Assembly (NCBI GenBank): GCA_964614915.1
Contig: CAZTNC010000007.1
Span: 78,305 to 142,304, forward strand
Direction: 5' to 3'
DNA length: 64,000 nucleotides
DNA from: WTFY01 sp964614915
GTDB taxonomy: Bacteria; Pseudomonadota; Gammaproteobacteria; UBA4575
Made by a program: the position numbers and the translations under genes. Positions 44,870 to 52,931 of this stretch are shown piece by piece. Each line of letters starts with the position of its first letter. Position 1 is the first letter of the stretch. The notes below the pieces were generated by a model. The model was not told where the DNA came from. It ran no database searches and saw only the letters and a list, made by a program, of their open reading frames with translations.

Positions 44870-45886
44870 ATGAATATTTATTATGACAAAGATGCTGATC
44901 TTTCAGTAATACGAGGTAAACGGGTTGCCATTGTCGGCTATGGCTCCCAGGGACATGCGCACGCAAACAATCTGCAGGATTCGGGAGTGGGCGTGTCGGT
45001 GGGACTGCGTGACGGGTCCTCGTCCTTTGCCAAGGCCAAGCAGGCCGGAATCAATGCCGTGTCCATTGAGGCTGCAGTGGCGCAGGCCGATGTCGTCATG
45101 GTGCTGGCCCCCGATGAACACCAGAGCCGGCTGTATGAGGAAAGCATCGAGCCCAACATACAAAAGGGTGCCACGCTGGCCTTTGCGCACGGGTTCAACA
45201 TCCACTTCGAAAGGATCACACCCCGGGAAGACCTGGATGTGATCATGATCGCGCCCAAGGGTCCGGGTCACCTGGTGCGCTCCACCTATGTACAGAACGG
45301 GGGAGTGCCCACCTTGATCGCCGTTTTTCAGGATGCCTCGGGCAATGCCAAGAGCACGGCCCTGTCCTATGCCTCTGCCAATGGCGGCGGGCGTGCCGGG
45401 ATCATAGAAACCACCTTCAAGGAAGAGACGGAAACCGATCTGTTTGGCGAGCAGGCGGTCCTGTGCGGGGGTGCGACGGCACTCGTGCAGACGGGATTCG
45501 AAGTGCTGGTGGATGCCGGGTACGCACCCGAGATGGCGTACTTCGAGTGCCTGCACGAACTGAAGCTCATTGTCGACCTGATGTATGAAGGCGGCATTGC
45601 CAACATGCGCTATTCGATATCCAACACGGCCGAATACGGCGACCTGACACGCGGGCCTAGGGTGATCGATGAAGACACCCGGTCGGAAATGAAGAGGATC
45701 CTGGCACAGGTGCAGTCCGGCGAGTTTGCACAGGAATTTATCCGGGAGATCGAGTCCGGTGCAGCCAACCTGGAAAGCCTGCGCGAGCAGGGACGCCAGC
45801 ACCCCATCGAGAAAGTGGGCGCCGAGTTGCGCGACATGATGCCCTGGATCAAGTCCAACAAGATTGTAGATCAAACCAAAAACTAG
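44870..45886 (+). CDS. ilvC: Ketol-acid reductoisomerase
   Basis: Class I KARI of 338 residues, second step of valine/isoleucine synthesis. NADPH-binding GYGSQGHAHANN is near the N-terminus, and metal ligands are in the C-terminal knot (ETDLFGEQAVLCGG, ECLHELKLIVDLMYEGG). Two ATGs are six bases apart; GGAG at 44859-44862 suits the one at 44870. Part of the ilvN-ilvC-psd-pssA-leuA cluster. Confidence 0.97.
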   Translation: MNIYYDKDADLSVIRGKRVAIVGYGSQGHAHANNLQDSGVGVSVGLRDGSSSFAKAKQAGINAVSIEAAVAQADVVMVLAPDEHQSRLYEESIEPNIQKGATLAFAHGFNIHFERITPREDLDVIMIAPKGPGHLVRSTYVQNGGVPTLIAVFQDASGNAKSTALSYASANGGGRAGIIETTFKEETETDLFGEQAVLCGGATALVQTGFEVLVDAGYAPEMAYFECLHELKLIVDLMYEGGIANMRYSISNTAEYGDLTRGPRVIDEDTRSEMKRILAQVQSGEFAQEFIREIESGAANLESLREQGRQHPIEKVGAELRDMMPWIKSNKIVDQTKN

Positions 45887-45898
45887 ACCTGCAGTTTG

Positions 45899-45918
45899 CA
45901 TAACATGTCCATGTTATG
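45899..45918. promoter_or_regulatory. Perfect 9-bp inverted repeat between ilvC and the Psd-like gene
   Basis: CATAACATG (45899-45907) and CATGTTATG (45910-45918) are exact complements separated by two bases. The short spacer suits a dimeric DNA-binding protein better than an RNA hairpin, although a shorter RNA stem with an 8-base loop is possible. No T-tract follows. It ends 10 bases before the psd-like ATG, where it could overlap the ribosome site. Confidence 0.5.
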
Positions 45919-45928
45919 ACTGACGAAG

Positions 45929-46564
45929 ATGATCCCCATTGCTAGAGAAGCGCAGCTCGTGCTGCTGGTGCTGGGGATGGCCGTCGCGATCGCCCAGTAC
46001 CTGTTCGGATTTTCGGCGGTTTGGCCCGCCTGGCTGGTGTTTGCGGTCCTGCTGCTCCTGTTTCGAGATTTCAAGCGCACCGTTCCTGCAATTCCCCTGG
46101 CCGTGGTCAGTCCGGTGGACGGGCGCATCACCGACATCAGGGATGCGGTGCACGATCCGTACCTGAAGCGCATGGCCCAATCGATCAGCCTGCGGCAGTC
46201 CTCGCTTGGCGAGTTCAATGTACACAGCCCGATCGAGGGCAAGGTGCAGAATCTCTGGGTGCGCTCGGCGGCAAGACATGCCGAATCCGAGCTTGCAATG
46301 TGGATGCAAACGGACGAGCAGGATGATGTTGTGATGGTAGCTGACCTGAGTTCCGTGCTGCGCCATGCCAGTTGTCATATCAGTGCAGGCGAGAAATTGG
46401 GACAGGGACAGCGCTGCGGGTTCATGGCCTTTGCCTGTGAAGTAGTGATCTACCTGCCCCAGACGAGCAGTGTCCGCGTTCGGGTGGATCAGTCGGTTCG
46501 CGCCGGCAGTGATAAACTGGCAGAATTCGTACATGAGGCAGGAACACCATCCGCACACCCATGA
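45929..46564 (+). CDS. Phosphatidylserine decarboxylase-like protein, catalytic residues missing
   Basis: Protein of 211 residues with the N-terminus of short-type Psd: two hydrophobic segments (about 9-46), then FRDFKRTVPAIPLAVVSPVDGRI, close to the family FRDPxR...VVSPADG. The C-terminal half aligns with the barrel (AGEKLGQGQRCG, VVIYLP, VRVDQSVRAG). The Gly-Ser where the chain cleaves to form pyruvoyl is replaced by Ala169-Cys170 (AFACEVVIYLP). The DVHxNR motif is degenerate (GEFNVHSPIEGKV), with Phe96 in place of the His. As written it should not self-process normally, so it is either a pseudoenzyme or a divergent enzyme. It overlaps pssA by four bases. Confidence 0.75.
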   Translation: MIPIAREAQLVLLVLGMAVAIAQYLFGFSAVWPAWLVFAVLLLLFRDFKRTVPAIPLAVVSPVDGRITDIRDAVHDPYLKRMAQSISLRQSSLGEFNVHSPIEGKVQNLWVRSAARHAESELAMWMQTDEQDDVVMVADLSSVLRHASCHISAGEKLGQGQRCGFMAFACEVVIYLPQTSSVRVRVDQSVRAGSDKLAEFVHEAGTPSAHP

Positions 46565-47340
46565 ACAGACCAGAAAAGAAATTACGCAAGGGCATCTACC
46601 TGTTGCCGAACCTGTTTACCACCGGCGCGCTGTTCGCCGGGTTCTATGCGATCGTTGCTGCCACGACGGACCTGTTTGACCAGGCGGCGATTGCCATCGT
46701 TGTTGCCCTGTTCCTGGATTTTCTGGATGGAAGAATCGCGCGCCTGACCCATACCACCAGCAAGTTTGGCGCACAATACGACAGCCTGTCCGACATGGTG
46801 TCCTTTGGTGTGGCACCTGCACTGGTCGTATACGAGTGGGCACTGGTTCACTTCGGGGATTTCCCCTGGATCTGGTCAAAGCTGGGATGGCTCGCGGCAT
46901 TTTTCTACACCGCTGCGGCAGCATTGCGCCTGGCCCGGTTCAACGCTCGCGTCACGGTAGTCAGCAAACGCTATTTCCAGGGATTGCCGAGCCCCGCGGC
47001 GGCAGGCGCGTTGGTGGGATTCATCTGGGCCTGCCATGACATGCAGCTTTCCCCTGAAGACGTGGCCATCGCGGCCCTGGTGATGACCATCGTTTTAGGC
47101 GCACTCATGGTCAGCAACTTTACCTATCACAGCTTCAAGGACATCAACCTCGTGGACCGGATCCCCTACATCGTCATGCTCGCGGTGGTCCTTGGCTTTA
47201 TCCTGGTATCGATCGACCCGCCAAAACTGGTATTCATCGTGTTCGCCCTGTACGCACTGTCCGGGCCGGTCATCTATATTGTCCGCCTGAAACGAAAACG
47301 CGGTGCACGCACTACGGTGAATATCGAAAACCGCCCATGA
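46561..47340 (+). CDS. pssA: CDP-diacylglycerol-serine O-phosphatidyltransferase
   Basis: Integral membrane enzyme of 259 residues making phosphatidylserine. The CDP-alcohol signature is complete: DGx2ARx8Gx3Dx3D from Asp56 (DGRIARLTHTTSKFG, then D and D78). About seven to eight hydrophobic segments. Start overlaps the Psd-like gene (ATGA), so the two are translationally coupled. It needs a working decarboxylase to give phosphatidylethanolamine, which the neighbouring protein may not be. Confidence 0.95.
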   Translation: MNRPEKKLRKGIYLLPNLFTTGALFAGFYAIVAATTDLFDQAAIAIVVALFLDFLDGRIARLTHTTSKFGAQYDSLSDMVSFGVAPALVVYEWALVHFGDFPWIWSKLGWLAAFFYTAAAALRLARFNARVTVVSKRYFQGLPSPAAAGALVGFIWACHDMQLSPEDVAIAALVMTIVLGALMVSNFTYHSFKDINLVDRIPYIVMLAVVLGFILVSIDPPKLVFIVFALYALSGPVIYIVRLKRKRGARTTVNIENRP

Positions 47341-47379
47341 CGTCTGCAGCCAGTCAGCAGTCTGGATGCAGGGCTATAG

Positions 47380-47409
47380 TTGACGGGTTACTGTACTTTC
47401 TGGGAAAAT
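47380..47409 (+). promoter_or_regulatory. Candidate promoter of the leu leader and leuA
   Basis: TTGACG (47380-47385, 5/6 to the -35 consensus), 18-base spacer, GAAAAT (47404-47409, 4/6). Transcription would start near 47416, about 19 bases before the leader ORF. A TATATT at 47423-47428 lacks a matching -35. Confidence 0.45.
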
Positions 47410-47434
47410 CCGCGCAATTGGGTATATTACGGAC

Positions 47435-47530
47435 ATGACAGAGGCATTCAAAAACACCGCAACGACTGCAGATCCAGTCTCAGGACCTGCTGCTGTGTAC
47501 TGCCTTTCACTTCTCCTGCTGCCGCAGTAG
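47435..47530 (+). CDS. Leucine-rich leader peptide of leuA
   Basis: A 31-codon ORF from ATG 47435 to TAG 47528-47530. The C-terminal sequence is CLSLLLLPQ: five Leu codons within six (CTT TCA CTT CTC CTG CTG). It sits about 100 bases before leuA, the position and composition of an attenuator leader peptide. It is not similar to E. coli LeuL beyond the Leu run. No strong Shine-Dalgarno precedes it. The Leu codons also pair with the leuA ribosome-binding site (next entry), so the ORF is probably a leucine sensor. Confidence 0.7.
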   Translation: MTEAFKNTATTADPVSGPAAVYCLSLLLLPQ

Positions 47531-47633
47531 CGGCACCACCTGTACCTGGCGAGGCTAAACGCATCATCAACTCATTTACCTAGGAATTCCCATACGAGCT
47601 TCGAACTCGTGAAACTTTTGCTGTAGCAGGAGA
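47512..47633 (+). promoter_or_regulatory. Predicted leuA translational attenuator (leader pairs with Shine-Dalgarno)
   Basis: Leader bases 47512-47520 (TCTCCTGCT, inside the Leu codons) are an exact complement of 47625-47633 (AGCAGGAGA), which contains the leuA Shine-Dalgarno AGGAG. One G-U and one G-C pair extend this to 11 bp (47512-47522 with 47623-47633). A competing local stem TGCCGC-AGTA-GCGGCA starts at the leader end (47520-47535). Inference: free RNA hides the ribosome site; a ribosome stalled on Leu codons frees it. A small stem ACGAG/CTCGT (47594-47610) before TTTT is too weak to call a terminator. Confidence 0.55.
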
Positions 47634-47636
47634 CAC

Positions 47637-49181
47637 ATGGTGGACAGGGACAAACTGAAAATTTTTGATACGACACTGCGCGACGGGGAACAAAGCCCCG
47701 GTGCCTCGATGACGCGCGATGAGAAAGTACGCATCGCCAAGTCACTGGAGCGCATGCGTGTGGATATTATCGAGGTCGGTTTTCCGACCGCGAGTGTGGG
47801 CGACTTTGAAGCTGTGCAGGCCGTGGCCAAGGTGGTCAAGGACAGCACCATATGTGGCCTGGCGCGTGCGCTCAAGGGTGACATCGAGCGTGCCAGCGAA
47901 GCCCTGAAACCTGCGGCATCTGCCAGGATTCACACATTCATCGCGACCTCGCCGATTCACATGCAGCGCAAGCTGCGCATGACCGAGGACCAGGTCATCG
48001 AGCAGGCCGTCTCTGCGGTCCGGCTCGCGAGGAAGTACACCGATGACGTCGAGTTTTCACCGGAGGATGCCGGGCGCTCGGAATTCGAGTTCCTGTGCCG
48101 GGTCATCGAAAAGGCGATCGAAGCCGGTGCCCGGACGATCAATATTCCTGACACGGTGGGCTACAACATCCCGCACCAGTTCGGCGACCTGGTCGGCCGC
48201 CTGATCGAGAATATTCCCGCTTCGGACAAGGTCACGTTTTCCGTGCACTGCCACAATGACCTGGGGCTTGCTTCGGCAAACTCCCTGTCGGCTGTGCTGA
48301 GAGGTGCACGCCAAGTGGAGTGTACGATCAACGGCCTGGGCGAGCGTGCAGGCAATGCCTCCCTGGAAGAGATTGTCATGACCGTGCACACACGCCAGGA
48401 TGTGTTTCCATGCATCACAGGTCTGGATACGACACAAATTGTGCCGACCTCGCGGATGGTCTCAACGATCACGGGCTTTCCCGTGCAGCCCAACAAGGCC
48501 ATCGTCGGTGCCAATGCCTTCGCGCATGAGGCGGGCATCCACCAGGATGGTGTGCTCAAGGCACGGGAGACCTATGAAATCATGCGTGCGGAAGATGTCG
48601 GCTGGGCCTCAAACAAGATCGTGCTCGGCAAGCACTCGGGCCGCAATGCATTTCGCACACGCCTGGATGAGCTTGGCATTACGTTCGATACGGAGGAGGA
48701 ACTCAACAATGCCTTTGCAAATTTCAAGGGCCTGGCGGATCGCAAGCATGAAATATACGATGAGGACCTGCATGCCCTGGTATCCGATACAAGTTACGAC
48801 CAAGATGAGTACTGGAAACTGGTGTCGCTGACGGCGCACTCCGAAACCGGTGAAACGCCGAGCGCGCAGGTCATCCTGCAGGTCGATGGCGAGGAGAAAG
48901 TGGCCAGTGCCAGCGGTGGTGGGCCCGTCGATGCCACATTCTGTGCTATTGAGGAAATCGTCGACAGCCAGGCACAGTTGCAGCTGTATTCAGTGAACAA
49001 CATCACGACGGGTACAGATGCCCAGGGAGAGGTCACGGTGCGCCTGCACAAGTCCGGCAGGATCGTCAACGGGCACGGTGCGGACACCGACATCATCATG
49101 GCTTCGGCCAAGGCCTACCTGCATGCGCTGAACCGGCTTGCCATCCCTGAGAAGCGCGCGCATCCCCGGCATGATGTCTGA
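47637..49181 (+). CDS. leuA: 2-isopropylmalate synthase
   Basis: First committed step of leucine synthesis, condensing acetyl-CoA with 2-ketoisovalerate. 514 residues, the standard long form: TIM barrel starting with FDTTLRDGEQSPGASM, metal/substrate residues in HCHNDLGLASANS, and a C-terminal LeuA allosteric dimer domain (about 390-510) for leucine feedback. ATG at 47637 after AGGAG. It has its own leader and candidate promoter, separating it from pssA. leuB, leuC and leuD are not in the window. Confidence 0.97.
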   Translation: MVDRDKLKIFDTTLRDGEQSPGASMTRDEKVRIAKSLERMRVDIIEVGFPTASVGDFEAVQAVAKVVKDSTICGLARALKGDIERASEALKPAASARIHTFIATSPIHMQRKLRMTEDQVIEQAVSAVRLARKYTDDVEFSPEDAGRSEFEFLCRVIEKAIEAGARTINIPDTVGYNIPHQFGDLVGRLIENIPASDKVTFSVHCHNDLGLASANSLSAVLRGARQVECTINGLGERAGNASLEEIVMTVHTRQDVFPCITGLDTTQIVPTSRMVSTITGFPVQPNKAIVGANAFAHEAGIHQDGVLKARETYEIMRAEDVGWASNKIVLGKHSGRNAFRTRLDELGITFDTEEELNNAFANFKGLADRKHEIYDEDLHALVSDTSYDQDEYWKLVSLTAHSETGETPSAQVILQVDGEEKVASASGGGPVDATFCAIEEIVDSQAQLQLYSVNNITTGTDAQGEVTVRLHKSGRIVNGHGADTDIIMASAKAYLHALNRLAIPEKRAHPRHDV

Positions 49182-49198
49182 ATGCAGGTGATGCTGTA

Positions 49199-49924
49199 AT
49201 GGAGGAACAGAGGCGGCTGTATTACCTGGAGAAAATGGGCATCCAGGCCTGGGTCGCCAGGACTTCCCAGTCCGAAGACATCCCAGCCGGGTCTGATCAG
49301 GAACTCCGGTCTGTGCAGGCAACGCCACCGACACAGCTGGATGCATCGGGTGGCACAAGTTCCGCTGCCGGCTTGGATGAGCTCAGGAACGTGGTTGCTG
49401 CCTGCACCTTATGTGCGCTGCACCGCGGTCGTACGCAAACGGTGTTCGGGACCGGCAACCCCCATGCGGACTGGCTTGTGGTGGGTGAGGCACCGGGTTT
49501 CGAGGAGGATCGCCGCGGGGAGCCGTTTGTCGGGCGGGCAGGCCAGCTGCTGACCAAAATGCTTCGTGCCATCAATCTTGCCCGAGAAGAGGTGTTCATC
49601 GCCAATATCCTGAAGTGCAGGCCACCTGACAACCGGGACCCGCAGCCGCAGGAAATCGGACACTGCCTGTCCTACCTGAGGCAGCAAATCGAGCTGATCC
49701 AGCCAAAAATCATCCTGGCCATGGGCAGGATCGCCGCCCAGACACTGCTGGACACGCACACGGCGATCGGGCGCCTTCGCGGTCGCGAACATTACTACGC
49801 GGACACCCGCATTCCCGTAATAGTCACCTACCATCCCGCCTACCTGTTGCGCAGCCCCCAGCAAAAGCGCAAGGCCTGGGAGGATCTTCAGCTTGCAGTC
49901 CGGATCAGGGAGTCATGCGAGTGA
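49199..49924 (+). CDS. Type-4 uracil-DNA glycosylase (Fe-S)
   Basis: Removes uracil from DNA. The protein has 241 residues: a variable N-terminal extension of about 60 residues, then iron-sulfur cysteines starting with CTLC, motif GEAPGFEEDRRGEPFVGRAG (UDG motif A), a third Cys in NILKCRPPDNRDP, and the C-terminal HPAYLLRSP motif. Often found upstream of rimI in gammaproteobacteria, as here. Confidence 0.92.
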   Translation: MEEQRRLYYLEKMGIQAWVARTSQSEDIPAGSDQELRSVQATPPTQLDASGGTSSAAGLDELRNVVAACTLCALHRGRTQTVFGTGNPHADWLVVGEAPGFEEDRRGEPFVGRAGQLLTKMLRAINLAREEVFIANILKCRPPDNRDPQPQEIGHCLSYLRQQIELIQPKIILAMGRIAAQTLLDTHTAIGRLRGREHYYADTRIPVIVTYHPAYLLRSPQQKRKAWEDLQLAVRIRESCE

Positions 49925-49988
49925 TTCAGAAGACTGCAGCCATGGAGGGGCCGGCGAAGCCGCTTCCGTTCGGTGTGCCGGGTGCATC

Positions 49989-50453
49989 ATGAGTGCGGCG
50001 CTGGAACATCCGGTTGCCGGCTTTCGCCGGATGACTGAACAGGATTTGCCCGCCATCGTCGATATCGAGCGGCGCAGCTACCAGTTTCCATGGACACGAA
50101 ATATCTTCCTCGACTGCCTGCGCCACGGACACTCCGCTTGGGTGCTTGAAATGAAGCAAGGCATCATCGGCTACGGCGTGATGTCCGTGCTGGTGCAGGA
50201 ATGCCACATCCTGAACCTGTGTGTGGACCCCGACTACCGGGGTCAGGGCAATGGCCGGCAGTTGCTTGAGGAATTGCTCATCATCGCGCGTGTGCATGAG
50301 GCTGATTCTGCATTCCTTGAAGTGCGCACCTCCAATTTTCAGGCGCTGGCCTTGTATTTGTCGGAAGGATTTCGTGAAATCGGCACGCGCAGAAACTACT
50401 ATCCGTCCCAGCTGGGTCGGGAAGATGCCGTGATTCTTGCCAAAAGGCTTTGA
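49989..50453 (+). CDS. rimI: Ribosomal protein S18 alanine N-acetyltransferase RimI
   Basis: GNAT acetyltransferase of 154 residues. The acetyl-CoA loop is VDPDYRGQGNGRQLLEELL (Q/RxxGxG/A type), followed by FLEVRTSNFQALALY and EGFREIGTRRNYY, the RimI ending. Start at ATG 49989 gives the family N-terminus; an upstream in-frame extension overlaps udg. The neighbour udg gene is a common partner. Confidence 0.92.
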   Translation: MSAALEHPVAGFRRMTEQDLPAIVDIERRSYQFPWTRNIFLDCLRHGHSAWVLEMKQGIIGYGVMSVLVQECHILNLCVDPDYRGQGNGRQLLEELLIIARVHEADSAFLEVRTSNFQALALYLSEGFREIGTRRNYYPSQLGREDAVILAKRL

Positions 50454-50542
50454 AAGACCGGCAAACTGCGACCTGTTTTCCAGCAACTACGCAAGCAGGG
50501 ATGCTCCGAGGCAGCTCCTGCCTGTTCCCCGGAAAAAACATC

Positions 50543-52159
50543 ATGAAGGATGACAATTTTCTCAACGAGGTCGACAAGCGACGGACCTTTGCCATCATCT
50601 CCCATCCGGATGCCGGCAAGACGACGATAACTGAGAAGCTGTTACTGTTCGGCGGTGCCATCCAGCTGGCTGGAACGGTCAAGGGCCGCAAGGCGGCCCG
50701 CCATGCAGTATCGGACTGGATGGAAATGGAAAAGCAGCGCGGCATATCGGTGACCAGTTCGGTCATGCAGTTTTCCTACAAGGGCCATGTGGTGAACCTG
50801 CTGGACACGCCGGGGCATGCCGATTTCTCCGAAGACACGTACCGCACACTGACCGCAGTCGATTCCGTCCTGATGGTGATCGACAATGCCAAGGGCGTGG
50901 AGGAGCGCACGATCAAGCTGATGGAGGTGTGCCGGCTACGCAACACTCCGATCATGACGTTCATCAACAAGATGGATCGTGACGGGCGCGAACCCATCGA
51001 GTTGCTGGACGAAGTCGAGCAGGTACTGAAAATCAAATGCGCGCCGGTGACCTGGCCGATTGGCATGGGCAAGCATTTCAAGGGGGTTTTCAACCTGCTC
51101 GATGACTCGGTACATCTTTACGATGCACAGCACGGCGGCAGGATCATGCAGGGCAAGGTCGTTGAAGGCCTGCATAACCCACAACTGGACCAGTTGATCG
51201 CAGAACAGGCACAGCCGCTGCGCGATGAAATCGAGCTCGTGCAGGGGGCGAGCCATGAATTTGACCATCAGGCCTACCTGGACGGTGAGCTGACTCCGGT
51301 ATTTTTCGGCTCCGCGATCAACAATTTCGGCATCGCCGAGTTGCTGGATCGATTCGTCAGGTACGCACCGGCACCACAGTCGAGGACCGTCAGCTGTCCC
51401 GGCAGACAACCCAGGCAACTGCACGCGGGCGAGGAGAAATTCTCAGGCTTCGTGTTCAAGATCCAGGCCAACATGGACCCCAATCACCGCGACCGGCTGG
51501 CCTTCCTGCGCGTGTGCTCGGGCAGCTTCTACAAGGGCATGAGGCTGCAGCATGTACGTCTGGACCGGGATATCAAGGTCAACGGTGCACTGGCATTTGT
51601 GGCCTCGAACCGGGAACAGGTGGAGCGTGCATATCCCGGGGATATCATTGGCCTGCACAACCATGGCACGATCCGGATCGGCGATGCCTTCACGCAGGGC
51701 GAGAAACTGGCATTCAGCGGAATCCCGAGTTTTGCCCCCGAGCTGTTCAGGCGGACCTTCCTGAAGGATCCATTAAAGATCAAGGCGTTAAGGAAAGGAC
51801 TTACTCAACTTTGTGAAGAAGGAGCGACCCAGCTGTTCCAACCGCAGATGAGCAACGACCTGATACTCGGTGCCGTTGGTGCCTTGCAATTTGATGTGGT
51901 CCAGCACCGGCTGAGGTATGAATACAATGTCGACTGCCGGTTTGACCAGGCCAGCGTCCAGGCGGCACGCTGGGTGGTGTGCGATGATCCGAAAAAGTTG
52001 CTTGAGTTCAAAAACAAGCATGCGGCCCACTTGGCCGTGGATCATGGCGGTGAACTCGTGTACATGGCACCGACCCGTGTCAACCTGCAGATCGTCATGG
52101 AGAAATGGCCGGACATTGAATTTCGGGCAACACGAGAGCATGCCAGCGTGATCGATTAG
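50543..52159 (+). CDS. prfC: Peptide chain release factor 3
   Basis: GTPase that recycles RF1/RF2. 538 residues (family about 530). G motifs: SHPDAGKTT (G1), DTPGHADFSEDTYR (G3), FINKMDRDGREP (G4). QRGISVTSSVMQF is the switch I region. ATG at 50543; in-frame codons from 50450 overlap rimI and have no family content. Confidence 0.96.
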   Translation: MKDDNFLNEVDKRRTFAIISHPDAGKTTITEKLLLFGGAIQLAGTVKGRKAARHAVSDWMEMEKQRGISVTSSVMQFSYKGHVVNLLDTPGHADFSEDTYRTLTAVDSVLMVIDNAKGVEERTIKLMEVCRLRNTPIMTFINKMDRDGREPIELLDEVEQVLKIKCAPVTWPIGMGKHFKGVFNLLDDSVHLYDAQHGGRIMQGKVVEGLHNPQLDQLIAEQAQPLRDEIELVQGASHEFDHQAYLDGELTPVFFGSAINNFGIAELLDRFVRYAPAPQSRTVSCPGRQPRQLHAGEEKFSGFVFKIQANMDPNHRDRLAFLRVCSGSFYKGMRLQHVRLDRDIKVNGALAFVASNREQVERAYPGDIIGLHNHGTIRIGDAFTQGEKLAFSGIPSFAPELFRRTFLKDPLKIKALRKGLTQLCEEGATQLFQPQMSNDLILGAVGALQFDVVQHRLRYEYNVDCRFDQASVQAARWVVCDDPKKLLEFKNKHAAHLAVDHGGELVYMAPTRVNLQIVMEKWPDIEFRATREHASVID

Positions 52160-52196
52160 CGACGCAATCCGTACTTCGGCCCTGAACCCTGTATTC

Positions 52197-52931
52197 ATGC
52201 CTGCTTCGAAAAAAGACCGCATCTATTTGCAAAGACCCACCCATCCGGGTGATTTCGTCTTTGACGAAGCTGTCGCCGAGGTCTTCGAGGACATGATCAC
52301 ACGTTCCGTTCCCGGCTACGAGGCGGTTCATCGGCTGGTGCAGATCGTGGCCAGGAAATTCGTTACCGAGGGCAGTTCGGTCTATGACCTTGGCTGCTCA
52401 CTGGGGGCGGCATCCTTCGCTGTCTGCCAGGCGGTTCCTCAAGCCTGCGTGGACGTCATTGCCGTCGACAACTCGAAGGCCATGATCCATCGACTGCAGC
52501 AAAGGCTCGAGGGAGTGCACTCGAATGCCCGGATCAAACCGGTGTGCGCGGATATCACCGAGGTTGATATCCAGAACGCCTCCCTCGCCATTCTGAACTA
52601 CACCCTGCAGTTCATTGATCCCGCAAGGCGAGATTCTCTCATCCAGAAGATTTACTCGGGGTTGTGGCAAGATGCGGCCTTGCTGTTATCTGAAAAAATA
52701 AAGTATCCGGATCCTGATGAGGATGAGCTGATGCAGAGCCTGCATGAGAGTTTCAAGCAGGGGCAGCACTACAGTGCCCTTGAAATCACCCGAAAAAGGG
52801 AAGCACTTGAGAACGTCCTGATCCGCGACACCCATGAACAGCACATGGCGCGCCTGCACCGTGCCGGCTTCTCCCGGGTCCACGTCCTGGTGCAGTACCT
52901 CAATTTCATCACCTACATCGCGATCAAGTAA
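52197..52931 (+). CDS. cmoA: Carboxy-S-adenosyl-L-methionine synthase CmoA
   Basis: Makes carboxy-SAM from SAM and prephenate for wobble uridine modification. 244 residues; SAM-binding VYDLGCSLGAASFA near residue 62, and a later AILNYTLQFIDPARR. It starts KDRIYLQRPTHPGDFVFDE-like, matching CmoA. The stop shares one base with the cmoB ATG. Confidence 0.95.
   Translation: MPASKKDRIYLQRPTHPGDFVFDEAVAEVFEDMITRSVPGYEAVHRLVQIVARKFVTEGSSVYDLGCSLGAASFAVCQAVPQACVDVIAVDNSKAMIHRLQQRLEGVHSNARIKPVCADITEVDIQNASLAILNYTLQFIDPARRDSLIQKIYSGLWQDAALLLSEKIKYPDPDEDELMQSLHESFKQGQHYSALEITRKREALENVLIRDTHEQHMARLHRAGFSRVHVLVQYLNFITYIAIK

Noticed and set aside
47594..47620. Rho-independent terminator before leuA
   Set aside because: The stem ACGAG/CTCGT is only 5 bp with a 7-base loop and is followed by GAAACTTTT, too weak to call.
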